DNA of 64,000 nt from CAVSRC01 sp963730325 (GTDB lineage Bacteria; Pseudomonadota; Alphaproteobacteria; Rhizobiales; Kaistiaceae), in contig CAVSRC010000009.1 of NCBI GenBank assembly GCA_963730325.1, forward strand, positions 1-64,000, given 5' to 3'. The notes beneath the pieces were generated by a model. The model searched no databases. It saw only the letters and a list, made by a program, of their open reading frames with translations, and was not told where the DNA came from. The position numbers were made by a program, and so were the translations under genes. Shown here piece by piece: positions 27,789 through 36,348 of the stretch (positions within the stretch are counted from its first letter, which is position 1; the number at the start of each line of letters is the position of its first letter).

Positions 27789-29189
27789 ATGAACGCCACA
27801 TTGAAGATCATTTCCCCCGTCGATGGCTCGGTCTATGCCGAGCGTCCACTGGCCGACGAAAACACCGCGCGCGCGGCGCTCGAGCGCGCCCACGCGGCGC
27901 AGCGCGAATGGCGCCATGTGCCGGTTGCCGAACGCGTCAGGATCGGCACCGCCTTTACCGATGCCATGGTCGCCGATACCCAGCGCGTGTCGGAGCTGCT
28001 CGCCTGGCAGATGGGCCGGCCCATCCGCTACGGGGCGGGCGAGGTGCGCGGCTTCGAGGAGCGCGCCCGCTACATGCTGGCGGTGGCGCCGGAGATGCTC
28101 GCCGACATCGACGTCGGGCCGAAGGAGGGCTTCAAGCGCTATATCCGCCGCGAGCCGCTGGGTGTCGTGCTCAATCTGCCGGCGTGGAACTTTCCCTACA
28201 TGACGGCGCTCAATGCCGTGCTGCCGGCGATCCTTGCCGGCAACACGGTGATCATGAAGCATTCCAGCCAGACCGCACTGGTCGCGGAGCACTTCGCCGA
28301 CTGCTTCGAGAAGGCGAACCTGCCGGAGAACGTGTTCCAGTTCCTGCACATGTCCCACGAGACCACCGACAAGGCGATCCGCTCCGGCCTCGTCGATCAG
28401 GTCGGCTTCACCGGCTCGACCGCCGGCGGGCGGCTGATCATGGCTGGCGTTGCCGGCGCCACCAACTTTCCGGCGACCTGCCTCGAACTCGGCGGCAAGG
28501 ACCCGGTCTATGTGCGGGCCGACGCCAATATCGCCTTCACCGCCGAGAACGTCGTCGATGCCGGCTTTTTCAATTCCGGCCAGTCGTGCTGCGCGGCCGA
28601 GCGCATCTACGTCCACGAGGATGCCTATGACGCCTTCCTCGAGGCGGCGGTTGCCATCATCAACGGCTATGCGCTGGGCTCGCCCGCCGACCCGGAGACC
28701 ACGCTCGGCCCGGTCGTGCGCACGAAGGCTGCCGATTTCGTGCGCGGCCAGGTGGAGGCGGCGAAGCGCCAGGGGGCAAAACCGCTGATCGACGAGAGCC
28801 GCTTTGCCAAGGCCGGCGCCGGCACGCCCTATCTGGCGCCGCAACTTCTCGTCAATGTCGATCATTCCATGGCGATCATGACCGAGGAGACGTTCGGGCC
28901 GGCGCATGGCGTGATGAAGGTGAAGTCGGACGACGAGGCGATACGCCTGATGAACGATTCGCCTTTCGGCCTGACCTGCTCGATCTGGACGGAGGACGTG
29001 GACGCGGCAGAGCGCATCGGCGACCTGATCGAGACCGGCACGGTCTACATGAACCGCGCCGACTATCTCGATCCGGCGCTCGCCTGGGTGGGCGTCAAGC
29101 AGACCGGGCGCGGCGTGACGCTGTCCAAGGTCGGCTACGAACACCTGACGCGGCCGAAGAGCTTCCATCTGAGGACACAGACCGGCTAG
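27789..29189 (+). CDS. NAD(P)-dependent aldehyde dehydrogenase
   Basis: 466 residues from ATG 27789. ALDH superfamily motifs: LNLPAWNFPYMTALNAVLPA (cofactor side), FTGSTAGGRLI, catalytic Glu in LELGGKDPVYV and catalytic Cys in NSGQSCCAAERIYV, then TEETFGPAHGVMKV. It is slightly short of the 480-500 usual for the family but complete. It is 83 bp after the ligase gene, with the intervening bases unremarkable. The likely task is oxidation of the gamma-glutamyl (or free) aldehyde made by the alcohol dehydrogenase next door to the acid. Confidence 0.93.
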   Translation: MNATLKIISPVDGSVYAERPLADENTARAALERAHAAQREWRHVPVAERVRIGTAFTDAMVADTQRVSELLAWQMGRPIRYGAGEVRGFEERARYMLAVAPEMLADIDVGPKEGFKRYIRREPLGVVLNLPAWNFPYMTALNAVLPAILAGNTVIMKHSSQTALVAEHFADCFEKANLPENVFQFLHMSHETTDKAIRSGLVDQVGFTGSTAGGRLIMAGVAGATNFPATCLELGGKDPVYVRADANIAFTAENVVDAGFFNSGQSCCAAERIYVHEDAYDAFLEAAVAIINGYALGSPADPETTLGPVVRTKAADFVRGQVEAAKRQGAKPLIDESRFAKAGAGTPYLAPQLLVNVDHSMAIMTEETFGPAHGVMKVKSDDEAIRLMNDSPFGLTCSIWTEDVDAAERIGDLIETGTVYMNRADYLDPALAWVGVKQTGRGVTLSKVGYEHLTRPKSFHLRTQTG

Positions 29190-29246
29190 CGCGAGGGGTA
29201 CGCCCGAACGCGCTCCCGGCATCAACCAATTCCCACGGAGTCATTC

Positions 29247-30422
29247 ATGATCGACCAATATCCGTCGCTGCGGGCCAACTGGTCCTATCCGACCGCCGTC
29301 CGCTTCGGTCCCGGCCGCATCGCCGAACTGCCCGAGTCGCTTGCCGCGGCGGGCATCGCCAGGCCGCTGCTGGTCACCGATCCCGGCCTCGTCGACCTGC
29401 CGATCGTGGCGGCGACACTCGACATCCTGAAAAAGGCGAAGGTTCCCGTCGCGGTCTTCTCCAAGGTCGACGGCAATCCGACGCTGAAGAACCTCGATGA
29501 CGGCCTTGCCGCCTACAAGGCCGGCGACCATGACGGCGTCATCGCCTTTGGCGGCGGCTCGGCCATGGACGTCGGCAAGCTGATCGCCTTCATGTCCGGC
29601 CAGACGCGCCCGGTCTTCGATTTCGAGGATCGTGAGGACTGGTGGACGCGCGCCGATGCGGGGGGGATCGCGCCGATCGTCGCCGTGCCGACGACCGCCG
29701 GCACCGGCTCGGAGGTCGGCCGCGCCGCGGTGATCACCGATCCCCGCGACCACACCAAGAAGATCATCTTCCACCCGCTGATCCTGCCCAAGGTGGTGAT
29801 CTCCGATCCGGAACTCACCATCGGCCTGCCGCCCAAGATCACGGCGTGGACCGGCATGGATGCGCTATCGCACTGCCTGGAAGCCTATTGCAGTCCCTTC
29901 TTCCATCCGCTCGGTGAGGGGATCGCACTGGAGGGCATGCGGCTTACCAAGGAATGGCTGCCGGTTGCCGTTCGCGACGGAAAGAACGTCGAAGCGCGCG
30001 CCTTCATGCTTGCCGCGTCCTCGATGGGCGCGGTGGCCTTCCAGAAGGGTTTGGGCGCCATGCACTCCATGAGCCACCCGTGTTCGAGCTTGCGCGGCAC
30101 CCAACATGGCCTCACCAACGCCGTCGTCATGCCCTATGTGCTCACCTACAACGCAGCGGTCATCGGCGAGCGACTGGCGGCGCTGGCCCGCTATCTCGAT
30201 CTGCCCAAAGCGGGTACCGAGGGCGTCATCGAATGGGTGTTGGCGCTCCGCCAGGAAATCGGCATCCCGCACACGCTGAAGGAGATCGGGGTCGACGAGG
30301 ACATGATCGCCGAGGCGGCGCCCATGGCCGAGAACGATCCCTCCACGGGCGGCAATCCGCGGCCGGTGAAAGCGCGTGACTACGAGGGGCTCTACCGCAA
30401 GGCGATCCAGGGCGAGATGTGA
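29247..30422 (+). CDS. Iron-containing (group III) alcohol dehydrogenase
   Basis: 391 residues. The cofactor site GVIAFGGGSAMDVGKLIAFM and VPTTAGTGSEVGRAAV are typical, and the metal site includes GMDALSHCLEAYCSPFFHPL and GAMHSMSHPCSSLRGTQHGL with the conserved histidines. It is the last gene of the operon that begins at 22295, 57 bp after the aldehyde dehydrogenase. Likely oxidises a hydroxyl of the imported or glutamylated substrate with NAD+. The 96 bp to the convergent TetR stop hold no clear terminator. Confidence 0.93.
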   Translation: MIDQYPSLRANWSYPTAVRFGPGRIAELPESLAAAGIARPLLVTDPGLVDLPIVAATLDILKKAKVPVAVFSKVDGNPTLKNLDDGLAAYKAGDHDGVIAFGGGSAMDVGKLIAFMSGQTRPVFDFEDREDWWTRADAGGIAPIVAVPTTAGTGSEVGRAAVITDPRDHTKKIIFHPLILPKVVISDPELTIGLPPKITAWTGMDALSHCLEAYCSPFFHPLGEGIALEGMRLTKEWLPVAVRDGKNVEARAFMLAASSMGAVAFQKGLGAMHSMSHPCSSLRGTQHGLTNAVVMPYVLTYNAAVIGERLAALARYLDLPKAGTEGVIEWVLALRQEIGIPHTLKEIGVDEDMIAEAAPMAENDPSTGGNPRPVKARDYEGLYRKAIQGEM

Positions 30423-30518
30423 TACGCGGCGGCCCGGCCACGCCGGCTACAGTCTGAGGACGATCGCCTCCGTGCTCGTCCAGGCGGCAGGAGGCGTTCC
30501 GTCCGACCGGAAAACGCC

Positions 30519-31450
30519 CTATGGGCGCACGTAGCGCAGGATCGTCTCGACGATCATCTGGCGTTGCCGGGGGACGTCGTCCCTGTCCCACAGGTCCCTC
30601 TCGAAGACCGCCCGCATGGAGTAGCGGTTCGAGACGCGCATGAAGCAGAGCGCGCTGATCATGAAGTGCAAATGCCAGGGGCTGATCGCGGGGCGGAAGG
30701 TGCCGTCGCGTTCGCCGCGCTCCAACACATCGCGCACCGTGTCGAGGGCGATGGCATTGCGCTCGACCAGGGAGGGTCGATTGTCGATGTGGCGGCCCTT
30801 CTCGATGTTCTCGACGCTGATCAGGCGCACATAGTCCGGATTTGCGGCGTGATAGTCGAAGGTCGCCTCGACCAGACGGCGCATCGCCGCCTCGGGGGGA
30901 GCGCATCGAGATGCAGCCCCTGCTCGGTGCTGCGGACGCCGCCATAGGCTTCCTCCATCACCGCGGCGTAGAGCTTCTCCTTGCTGCCGAAGTGATAGTA
31001 GATCATCGGCTTGGTGGTGCTGGTGTTGGCCGCGATGGCGTCGACGCGGGCGCCGCTGAATCCCTTGGCGGCGAACTCCTGCATGGCGGCGGCGAGGATT
31101 TCGCGCTGCGTCCGTCTGCCGCCCTCGGATGAGGTGCGCTGCCTGAGGCGTGGTCTGACGGCGTCGCCGTTCTCGGCCGGCAGCCCGGCGCGGCGGCTCG
31201 CCGCTCCGCCGTTGCCACCGCTGCGATTGGAACGATCGGCGCGGGCGGCGGCGAATTCCTCCTCCAATGCGTTGAGCATGGCGAGGGCGATTGCGACCCC
31301 CTCGTCGATATCGGTCGTTCCGGACGACCGTTCGATCACCTTCGCGCGGGCGGCGTAGTGCGGATGGTTCCACAGATCGCGCGGCACCTTCTTGAGGATG
31401 CCGACGCGGCCATTGCGTCCGATGCGGACATTCTTCGGAAGCGTCGTCAC
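30519..31450 (-). CDS. TetR family regulator with an integrase-like N-terminal domain (frameshift)
   Basis: About 310 residues if repaired. Residues 1-70 (NGRVGILKKVPRDLWNHPHY, AKVIERSSGTTDIDEGVAIA) resemble the N-terminal arm of tyrosine recombinases (DUF6538-like). A polar linker follows, then a TetR HTH at about 117-162 (RVDAIAANTSTTKPMIYYHF). At the six-G run 30894-30899 one base appears to be missing; the other frame then gives a normal TetR ligand domain (AAMRRLVEATFDYHAANPDY, HFMISALCFMRVSNRYSM) ending at 30519. Divergent from TRAP transporter 3 across a 513-bp spacer. The long N-terminal fusion is in one uninterrupted frame, so it is not explained by the indel. Confidence 0.85.
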
Positions 31451-31963
31451 GAAAGCCTCCCACCCCCCGCAGCTTGGTATGGAGGGTATGGATTTTGGTC
31501 AATCGGTATGGACTATGTACACGGAAGCCGGACCGTCAACAAGGGCCACGATGCCCGTGGACTGGTATGGACCGGCATCGATTGTCCCTCGGAATCGCCA
31601 CGGCGAGCCTTGGATATTTCTATTAACATACGGATATTGCAGGATTATTCGTTTGAGTGCCAGCGTTGGATTATCTTGTATGCCAGATATGCGGCCCGTT
31701 GTCGCGCTCCCGCGGTAAGGCGGCCTTTTGAATTGACATGAACTACTAGTAGGTCTTGGTTCTGGTCATGGCGCTGCTGTCGGCATTGCCCGCAGGGCGG
31801 GTGAAATGTCGGCGCAGGCGAAGCCCAGATCGACAGCCGGCAGAGCGCTTCAGCAGTTGCCCGTCGGCGCGCGCCGGCGCGCAGCACAGACGGTCGATCG
31901 ATCGATCGCTTCTCCGTCGGCCACCAGGGAGGTGGCAGGAGAGGCAAGAGACGGGAGGTTCAT
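31451..31963. promoter_or_regulatory. Divergent regulatory region with GGTATGGA repeats
   Basis: This 513-bp spacer between the TetR gene and dctP of transporter 3 has no supported gene and is more AT-rich than its surroundings around 31600-31760. Four direct copies of GGTATGGA lie at 31476-31483, 31485-31492, 31505-31512 and 31564-31571, close to the TetR start. A 10-bp palindrome CTACTAGTAG lies at 31743-31752 and a TCGA tandem run at 31894-31908. The repeats are candidate operator half-sites for TetR autoregulation and for control of the transporter. Confidence 0.5.
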
Positions 31964-32950
31964 ATGCATAAAGCACTTGCGCGCGCGGTTCTGGTGGCGG
32001 CCGGCCTGGCACTGGCCTTTCCTGCCGTCGCGGCGGACTACACCTTCAAGTTTGCCCATTCGCAGCCCGAGGACTCGGTCCGGCACCAGTCCATGCTGAT
32101 GTTCAAGGCTGCCCTGGAAGAGGCGAGCGGCGGCCGTATCGCCGTCGAGGTCTTCTCGTCGAGCCAGCTCGGCAGCGAGCCCGAGGTCATGGACATGGTC
32201 AAGATGGGCACTGTCCAGGGCACGCGCGGCGGCGCCTTCACCAAGGCGAACAAGAAATTCCTGATCTACACGCTGCCGTTTCTCTATGAGAACACCGATG
32301 CCGTCCTCAAGGCCATGCGCAGCGATTTCGGCACGGCCATCGCCAAGGCGGCCGAGGAAAACGGCTACTACATTCCCGCCACGGGCGTTGCCGGCGGCTT
32401 CCGCCAGATCACCAACAGCAAGCAGCCGATCAACGTCCCGGAGGACATCGCCGGCCTCAAGATCCGTACGCCTCCCATCGAGACCATCGTCAAGACGATG
32501 CAGGTGCTCGGCGCCAACCCGGTGTCGATCCCCTATGGCGAAGTCTATATGGCGCTGAAGATGGGCGTGGCCGACGGGCAGGAGAATCCGCCCTCGAACA
32601 TCACCGTGATGAAGTTCTACGAACCGCAGAAGTACATGTCACTGGTGAACTACCAGATCCATCCCGATCCGTTCATCGTCAGTCTCGCCTGGTATCAGGC
32701 CCTGCCGGACGACCTCAAACCCGTGTTCGACAAGGCCGCCAGGGACGCTATGGCGTGGAGCGACGAGCACTGGCTCGCTTCCGAGGCCGACTATCTTGCC
32801 TTCCTGAGCGACAAGATCACGGTCAATGAGGTCACGCCGGAGAACCGCGGCAAGTTCATCGCGGCGGTGCGTCCGGTGTGGGATGGCTACATCGAAAGCG
32901 GCGCGTTCACGGAGACCGAGGTCGAGCAGGCGGTCGCCGCCGGCAAATAG
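31964..32950 (+). CDS. TRAP transporter periplasmic binding protein (DctP), transporter 3
   Basis: 328 residues. Signal peptide to FPAVAA (residue 24). DctP motifs: FKFAHSQPEDSVRHQSMLMF, EVFSSSQLGSEPEVMDMVKM, DIAGLKIRTPPIETIVKTMQ (with the ligand-binding Arg) and YGEVYMALKMGVADGQENPP. It follows GGGAGG at 31950-31955. The ligand is an organic acid of unknown identity, imported through DctQ/DctM at 33039-34844. Regulation by the divergent TetR protein is likely. Confidence 0.95.
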   Translation: MHKALARAVLVAAGLALAFPAVAADYTFKFAHSQPEDSVRHQSMLMFKAALEEASGGRIAVEVFSSSQLGSEPEVMDMVKMGTVQGTRGGAFTKANKKFLIYTLPFLYENTDAVLKAMRSDFGTAIAKAAEENGYYIPATGVAGGFRQITNSKQPINVPEDIAGLKIRTPPIETIVKTMQVLGANPVSIPYGEVYMALKMGVADGQENPPSNITVMKFYEPQKYMSLVNYQIHPDPFIVSLAWYQALPDDLKPVFDKAARDAMAWSDEHWLASEADYLAFLSDKITVNEVTPENRGKFIAAVRPVWDGYIESGAFTETEVEQAVAAGK

Positions 32951-32977
32951 TCCGCGTTCGCCAATATCCTGACCAAC

Positions 32978-33020
32978 CCGGAGGGGGCGAGCCCCTCCGG
33001 TCTTCAGGGCGAAGCCTGAA
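32978..33020 (+). terminator. Tandem hairpins between dctP and dctQ of transporter 3
   Basis: Stem 1 is CCGGAGGGG (32978-32986) with CCCCTCCGG (32992-33000) and a 5-base loop. Stem 2 is TTCAGG (33003-33008) with CCTGAA (33015-33020) and a 6-base loop. No T-run is present. As with transporters 1 and 2, this probably stabilises the dctP message or attenuates read-through. Confidence 0.65.
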
Positions 33021-33038
33021 ATCTCCGAGAGCGCCGCC

Positions 33039-33554
33039 ATGTCCGACCTCATGCCCGCCAGCCGAACGCAATGGGTGTACCGGCTCGAGGACATCCTGGT
33101 GCGCGGACTGACGACGCTGCTGACGGCTCTTTTCGCGTTCATCTTCGCGCTCGTCGTCCTGCTCGTCGTACTGCGCTACGGCTTCAACCGCACCATCGTC
33201 GGCGGCAGCGAAGCGACCGTCATCCTGTTCATCTACACCACCGCGCTCGGCGCTTCGGTCGATGTCGCCAGGGGCAAGCACATCCGCATCGACAGCCTGA
33301 TCGGGCTTCTGCCGCAGCGGGCACGCAACTGGGTTGAAATGCTCAACCTCGTGCTGATCGGCACGCTCCATGCCTTCCTGTTCTTCTACAGCCTCGAGTG
33401 GATTCGTGTGGTCGGCGGCAGCGAAGATCCGGTTCTCCACATTCCCGATGGAATCGCGGAGGTGGCGATACCGATCGGCTGTGCCTTCGCCGTCCTCTTC
33501 TGTCTGACGCGCCTCGTGGCCCTGGCGCTGCCGGCGCGCTCGGGCAGCGGGTGA
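33039..33554 (+). CDS. TRAP transporter small permease (DctQ), transporter 3
   Basis: 171 residues. Four hydrophobic segments (TALFAFIFALVVLLVVLRYG, EATVILFIYTTALGASVDVA, LNLVLIGTLHAFLFFYSLEW, IPIGCAFAVLFCLTRLVALA). GASVDVARGKHIRIDSLIGL is the usual DctQ core. It is 88 bp after dctP, with two hairpins between, and 9 bp before dctM. Confidence 0.92.
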   Translation: MSDLMPASRTQWVYRLEDILVRGLTTLLTALFAFIFALVVLLVVLRYGFNRTIVGGSEATVILFIYTTALGASVDVARGKHIRIDSLIGLLPQRARNWVEMLNLVLIGTLHAFLFFYSLEWIRVVGGSEDPVLHIPDGIAEVAIPIGCAFAVLFCLTRLVALALPARSGSG

Positions 33555-33563
33555 GGGCGCACC

Positions 33564-34844
33564 ATGCTCCTGTTGATCGGCAGCCTCGTCGTCTTCATGC
33601 TCGTCGGCGTGCCCATCGCCTTCTCGATGGGCCTCAGCGGACTGCTCTACTTCCTCGTCTATCAGCCGGATCTGATCCCGGTGCTGCCGGCGCGCGTCTT
33701 CGCCGGCATGAACTCCTCGATCATGCTGTCGCTGCCGCTGTTCATCGTCATGGGCCATCTCATGAACCACGGCGGCCTGACCTCGCGGCTGATCGACTTC
33801 TGCATGCTCTTCGTCGGGCGGCTGCGCGGCGGCCTCGGGCTGGTCTCGGTGATGACCTCGATGGTCTTCGGGGGAATTTCCGGCTCGTCGGTCTCCGATG
33901 CGGCGTCGATCGGCCAGGTCATGATCCCGGCCATGGAGCGCAAGAAATATCCGGTGCGCATGGCGGCCGGCGTCATCGCCGCCTCTTCCACAATGGGCAT
34001 GATCATCCCGCCGTCGATTCCGATGGTGATCTACGCCTTTGCTGCGTCCGAGTCGGTGGGCAGGCTGTTCCTCGGCGGCCTCATCGCCGGCGTCATGGTC
34101 GGCGTGTTCCAGATGGGAATCGTGCTGATCCTGGCCCACAAGAACCGCTTTCCGCGCGAGGAGGTCGATCTTTCGCCCAAGGAAATCCTGCGCTGCACCC
34201 TCGACGGCGTGCCGGCATTGCTGATGCCGGTGATCGTTGTCGGTTCGGTGGTCACCGGCATCGCCACGGCGACCGAATCGGCGGCAGTCGGCGCCGCCTA
34301 CGCCCTCATCGCCGGCCTGTTCATCTATCGCGGCCTGAAGCTGCGCGACCTGCCGGCACTGTTCAGCAGCGCGATCCTCAGCTCGGCCAACGTGATGATC
34401 ATCATCGCCTTCTCGATCGTGTTCACCTGGATCCTGGCACTGGAGCACGTCACCGAGTTCATCGGGCTGCTGTTCGTCGAGCTCCAGCTTGGGCCCCAAT
34501 CGGCGCTGCTGATGGTCGCCGTCATCATCCTCGCCATCGGCTTCTTCGTCGATGTCAGCCCCGCCATCCTGCTGCTCACGCCGGTCTTTCTTCCGGCGCT
34601 GAAACTGCTCGGCGTGTCGCCGATCCAGTTCGGCGCCGTGCTCATCTCCGGACTTGCCGTCGGGCTGGTGACGCCACCGGTCGGCATGTGCCTCAATGTC
34701 TGCGCCAGCATTTCCGGTCACGGAATCATTTCCGTGTTCCGCGGCGCGCTGCCCTTCCTTCTCGCCAATGTGCTGGTGCTGGCCCTGATCAGCCTGCTGC
34801 CGGCGCTCAGCACCTGGCTGCCCGGCCTCCTGATGGGGCCGTAG
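33564..34844 (+). CDS. TRAP transporter large permease (DctM), transporter 3
   Basis: 426 residues with about twelve membrane segments. Motifs: MLSLPLFIVMGHLMNHGGLT, FGGISGSSVSDAASIGQVMI, SSTMGMIIPPSIPMVIYAFA and GLAVGLVTPPVGMCLNVCAS. It is the Na+-coupled permease partner of the DctP at 31964. No catabolic enzyme gene accompanies this transporter; the next genes form an efflux pump 145 bp downstream. Confidence 0.95.
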   Translation: MLLLIGSLVVFMLVGVPIAFSMGLSGLLYFLVYQPDLIPVLPARVFAGMNSSIMLSLPLFIVMGHLMNHGGLTSRLIDFCMLFVGRLRGGLGLVSVMTSMVFGGISGSSVSDAASIGQVMIPAMERKKYPVRMAAGVIAASSTMGMIIPPSIPMVIYAFAASESVGRLFLGGLIAGVMVGVFQMGIVLILAHKNRFPREEVDLSPKEILRCTLDGVPALLMPVIVVGSVVTGIATATESAAVGAAYALIAGLFIYRGLKLRDLPALFSSAILSSANVMIIIAFSIVFTWILALEHVTEFIGLLFVELQLGPQSALLMVAVIILAIGFFVDVSPAILLLTPVFLPALKLLGVSPIQFGAVLISGLAVGLVTPPVGMCLNVCASISGHGIISVFRGALPFLLANVLVLALISLLPALSTWLPGLLMGP

Positions 34845-34989
34845 TCCGGCGGCAGCGCGCCAGGCCCTGCCGGGCTTGCAATCGGGCGCCGACGATATGA
34901 CATATCGCAAACATGCAAGAAGCTGAATATAGTAGTCTGGCTGCGTGAATCCCGCCCATTCGGGACCGCTGTCGAGCCGGGAGAGAGGG

Positions 34990-36348
34990 ATGTCGGGAAC
35001 TGTGCGTATCTTCATGCGGGCGATGGCGGTGGCGGTTCCCATCGCACTCGGCGCCCTGGCGATTGCCTATTCGGCAGAGCTCAAGCAGTCACCGAGCGGC
35101 AAGGAGAAGACCCCGCCACCGACTCCGGTGCGGGTCATGACGTTACAGCCGATGCAGCTCAAGCCGCGGGTGGTCGGGCATGGCACGGTCGCCCCGGCGC
35201 GCGAGTGGCGCGCCGTCGCGCGCATCGACGGTGCCGTGGTGATGACGGCCGACCGGCTGGCGGCCGGCGAGACCGTTTCCGGCGGCACCGAACTGCTGCG
35301 GCTCGACGATACCGACCTCAATCTGTCGCTTGCCCAGATCGATGCCCAGCTTTCGTCGCTCACCGTCAAGGACGATACTCTGGCGGCGAGCCTTACCATC
35401 GCGAAGGCCGATCTGGCGCTCAGCCAGGCCGAACTGAAGCGGCAGGAAGATCTGGCTGGCCGCGGTGTCACCACCCAGGCGTCGCTCGATGCGTCGCGCC
35501 GTCAGGAACTGGCGGCCCGCTCCAAGGTGGTCGAACTGGAGAACCAGCTGGCGCTGAACGCTGCCGAGCGCAAGGTGCTCGACGCGCAGCGCGCCACCGC
35601 CGCACGCAGCCTGGAATTCACCTCCGTCGTCGCCCCCTATGACGTCCGCCTGACCGAGGTCTCCGCCGAACTCGGCCAGGTGGTCAGCCGCGGCCAGGTG
35701 ATGATCGCCGCGGAAGGCACGGAGGCGGTGGAGGTGGCGGCGCAGTTTCCCATTGGACAGGTCGGGCCGCTGGTGCGGTTGCTGCCAGGCGGCGCGGTCA
35801 CCGATCTCAAGGCAAAGGTGCGGCTGCCGGCCGCCGACCATACGGTGAGCTGGGACGCCAGGGTGGTGCGCGCCGGCGAGGCGATCGATGCGCGCACGCA
35901 GAGCAGCCCACTGATCGTGCGGGTGGAGAATCCGCTGGCCCAGGCCCAGGCCGGCATGCGGCCACCGCTCAGGCGCAACACCTTCGTCGAGGTGGTGCTG
36001 AGCGCGCCGTCGCGCGCGGCGCTGGTGGTGCCGGAGGAAGCTGTGCGCGGCGGCATGGCACTGGTCGCCACCGCCGACAACACGCTTGAAAAGCGCCCGG
36101 TCAAGGTCGGCTACACGGTCGACGGCGTCTCGGCGGTGGAGGAGGGGCTTGTCGCCGGCGACAGGCTCGTGGTCACCGATCCGGCGATCGCCGTGCCCGG
36201 CATGACGGTCAAGCCGATCGAGGACAAGGCGATCGCCGCGCGGGTGGCCAAGGCCGCAAGCGGCGGGCAGTCGCCGGCAGGCGGCTCCGGCAAGGCGGCC
36301 GGCGGCGATGCCGCGAAGCCCGCCGGCGGCGCGGGGAAGACGAAATGA
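34990..36348 (+). CDS. RND efflux periplasmic adaptor (HlyD/AcrA type)
   Basis: 452 residues from ATG 34990 behind GGGAGAGGG; in-frame GTG 34945 is a less likely start. One N-terminal membrane anchor (MRAMAVAVPIALGALAIAYS), then a lipoyl-like half (VVGHGTVAPAREWRAVARID), a long coiled-coil hairpin (residues about 125-215, DTDLNLSLAQIDAQLSSL to LEFTSVVAPYDVRL), a beta-barrel domain and a Gly/Ala/Lys-rich tail (AGGSGKAAGGDAAKPAGG). It bridges the inner-membrane pump to an outer-membrane channel that is not encoded here. Its stop overlaps the pump ATG (ATGA). Confidence 0.92.
   Translation: MSGTVRIFMRAMAVAVPIALGALAIAYSAELKQSPSGKEKTPPPTPVRVMTLQPMQLKPRVVGHGTVAPAREWRAVARIDGAVVMTADRLAAGETVSGGTELLRLDDTDLNLSLAQIDAQLSSLTVKDDTLAASLTIAKADLALSQAELKRQEDLAGRGVTTQASLDASRRQELAARSKVVELENQLALNAAERKVLDAQRATAARSLEFTSVVAPYDVRLTEVSAELGQVVSRGQVMIAAEGTEAVEVAAQFPIGQVGPLVRLLPGGAVTDLKAKVRLPAADHTVSWDARVVRAGEAIDARTQSSPLIVRVENPLAQAQAGMRPPLRRNTFVEVVLSAPSRAALVVPEEAVRGGMALVATADNTLEKRPVKVGYTVDGVSAVEEGLVAGDRLVVTDPAIAVPGMTVKPIEDKAIAARVAKAASGGQSPAGGSGKAAGGDAAKPAGGAGKTK

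Noticed and set aside
31476..31571. CRISPR array
   Set aside because: The repeats are only 8 bp with irregular spacing (9, 20 and 59 bp), and there are no cas genes.
31894..31908. TCGA tandem repeat as a functional site
   Set aside because: It is only 15 bases of low-complexity sequence within a GC-rich stretch.
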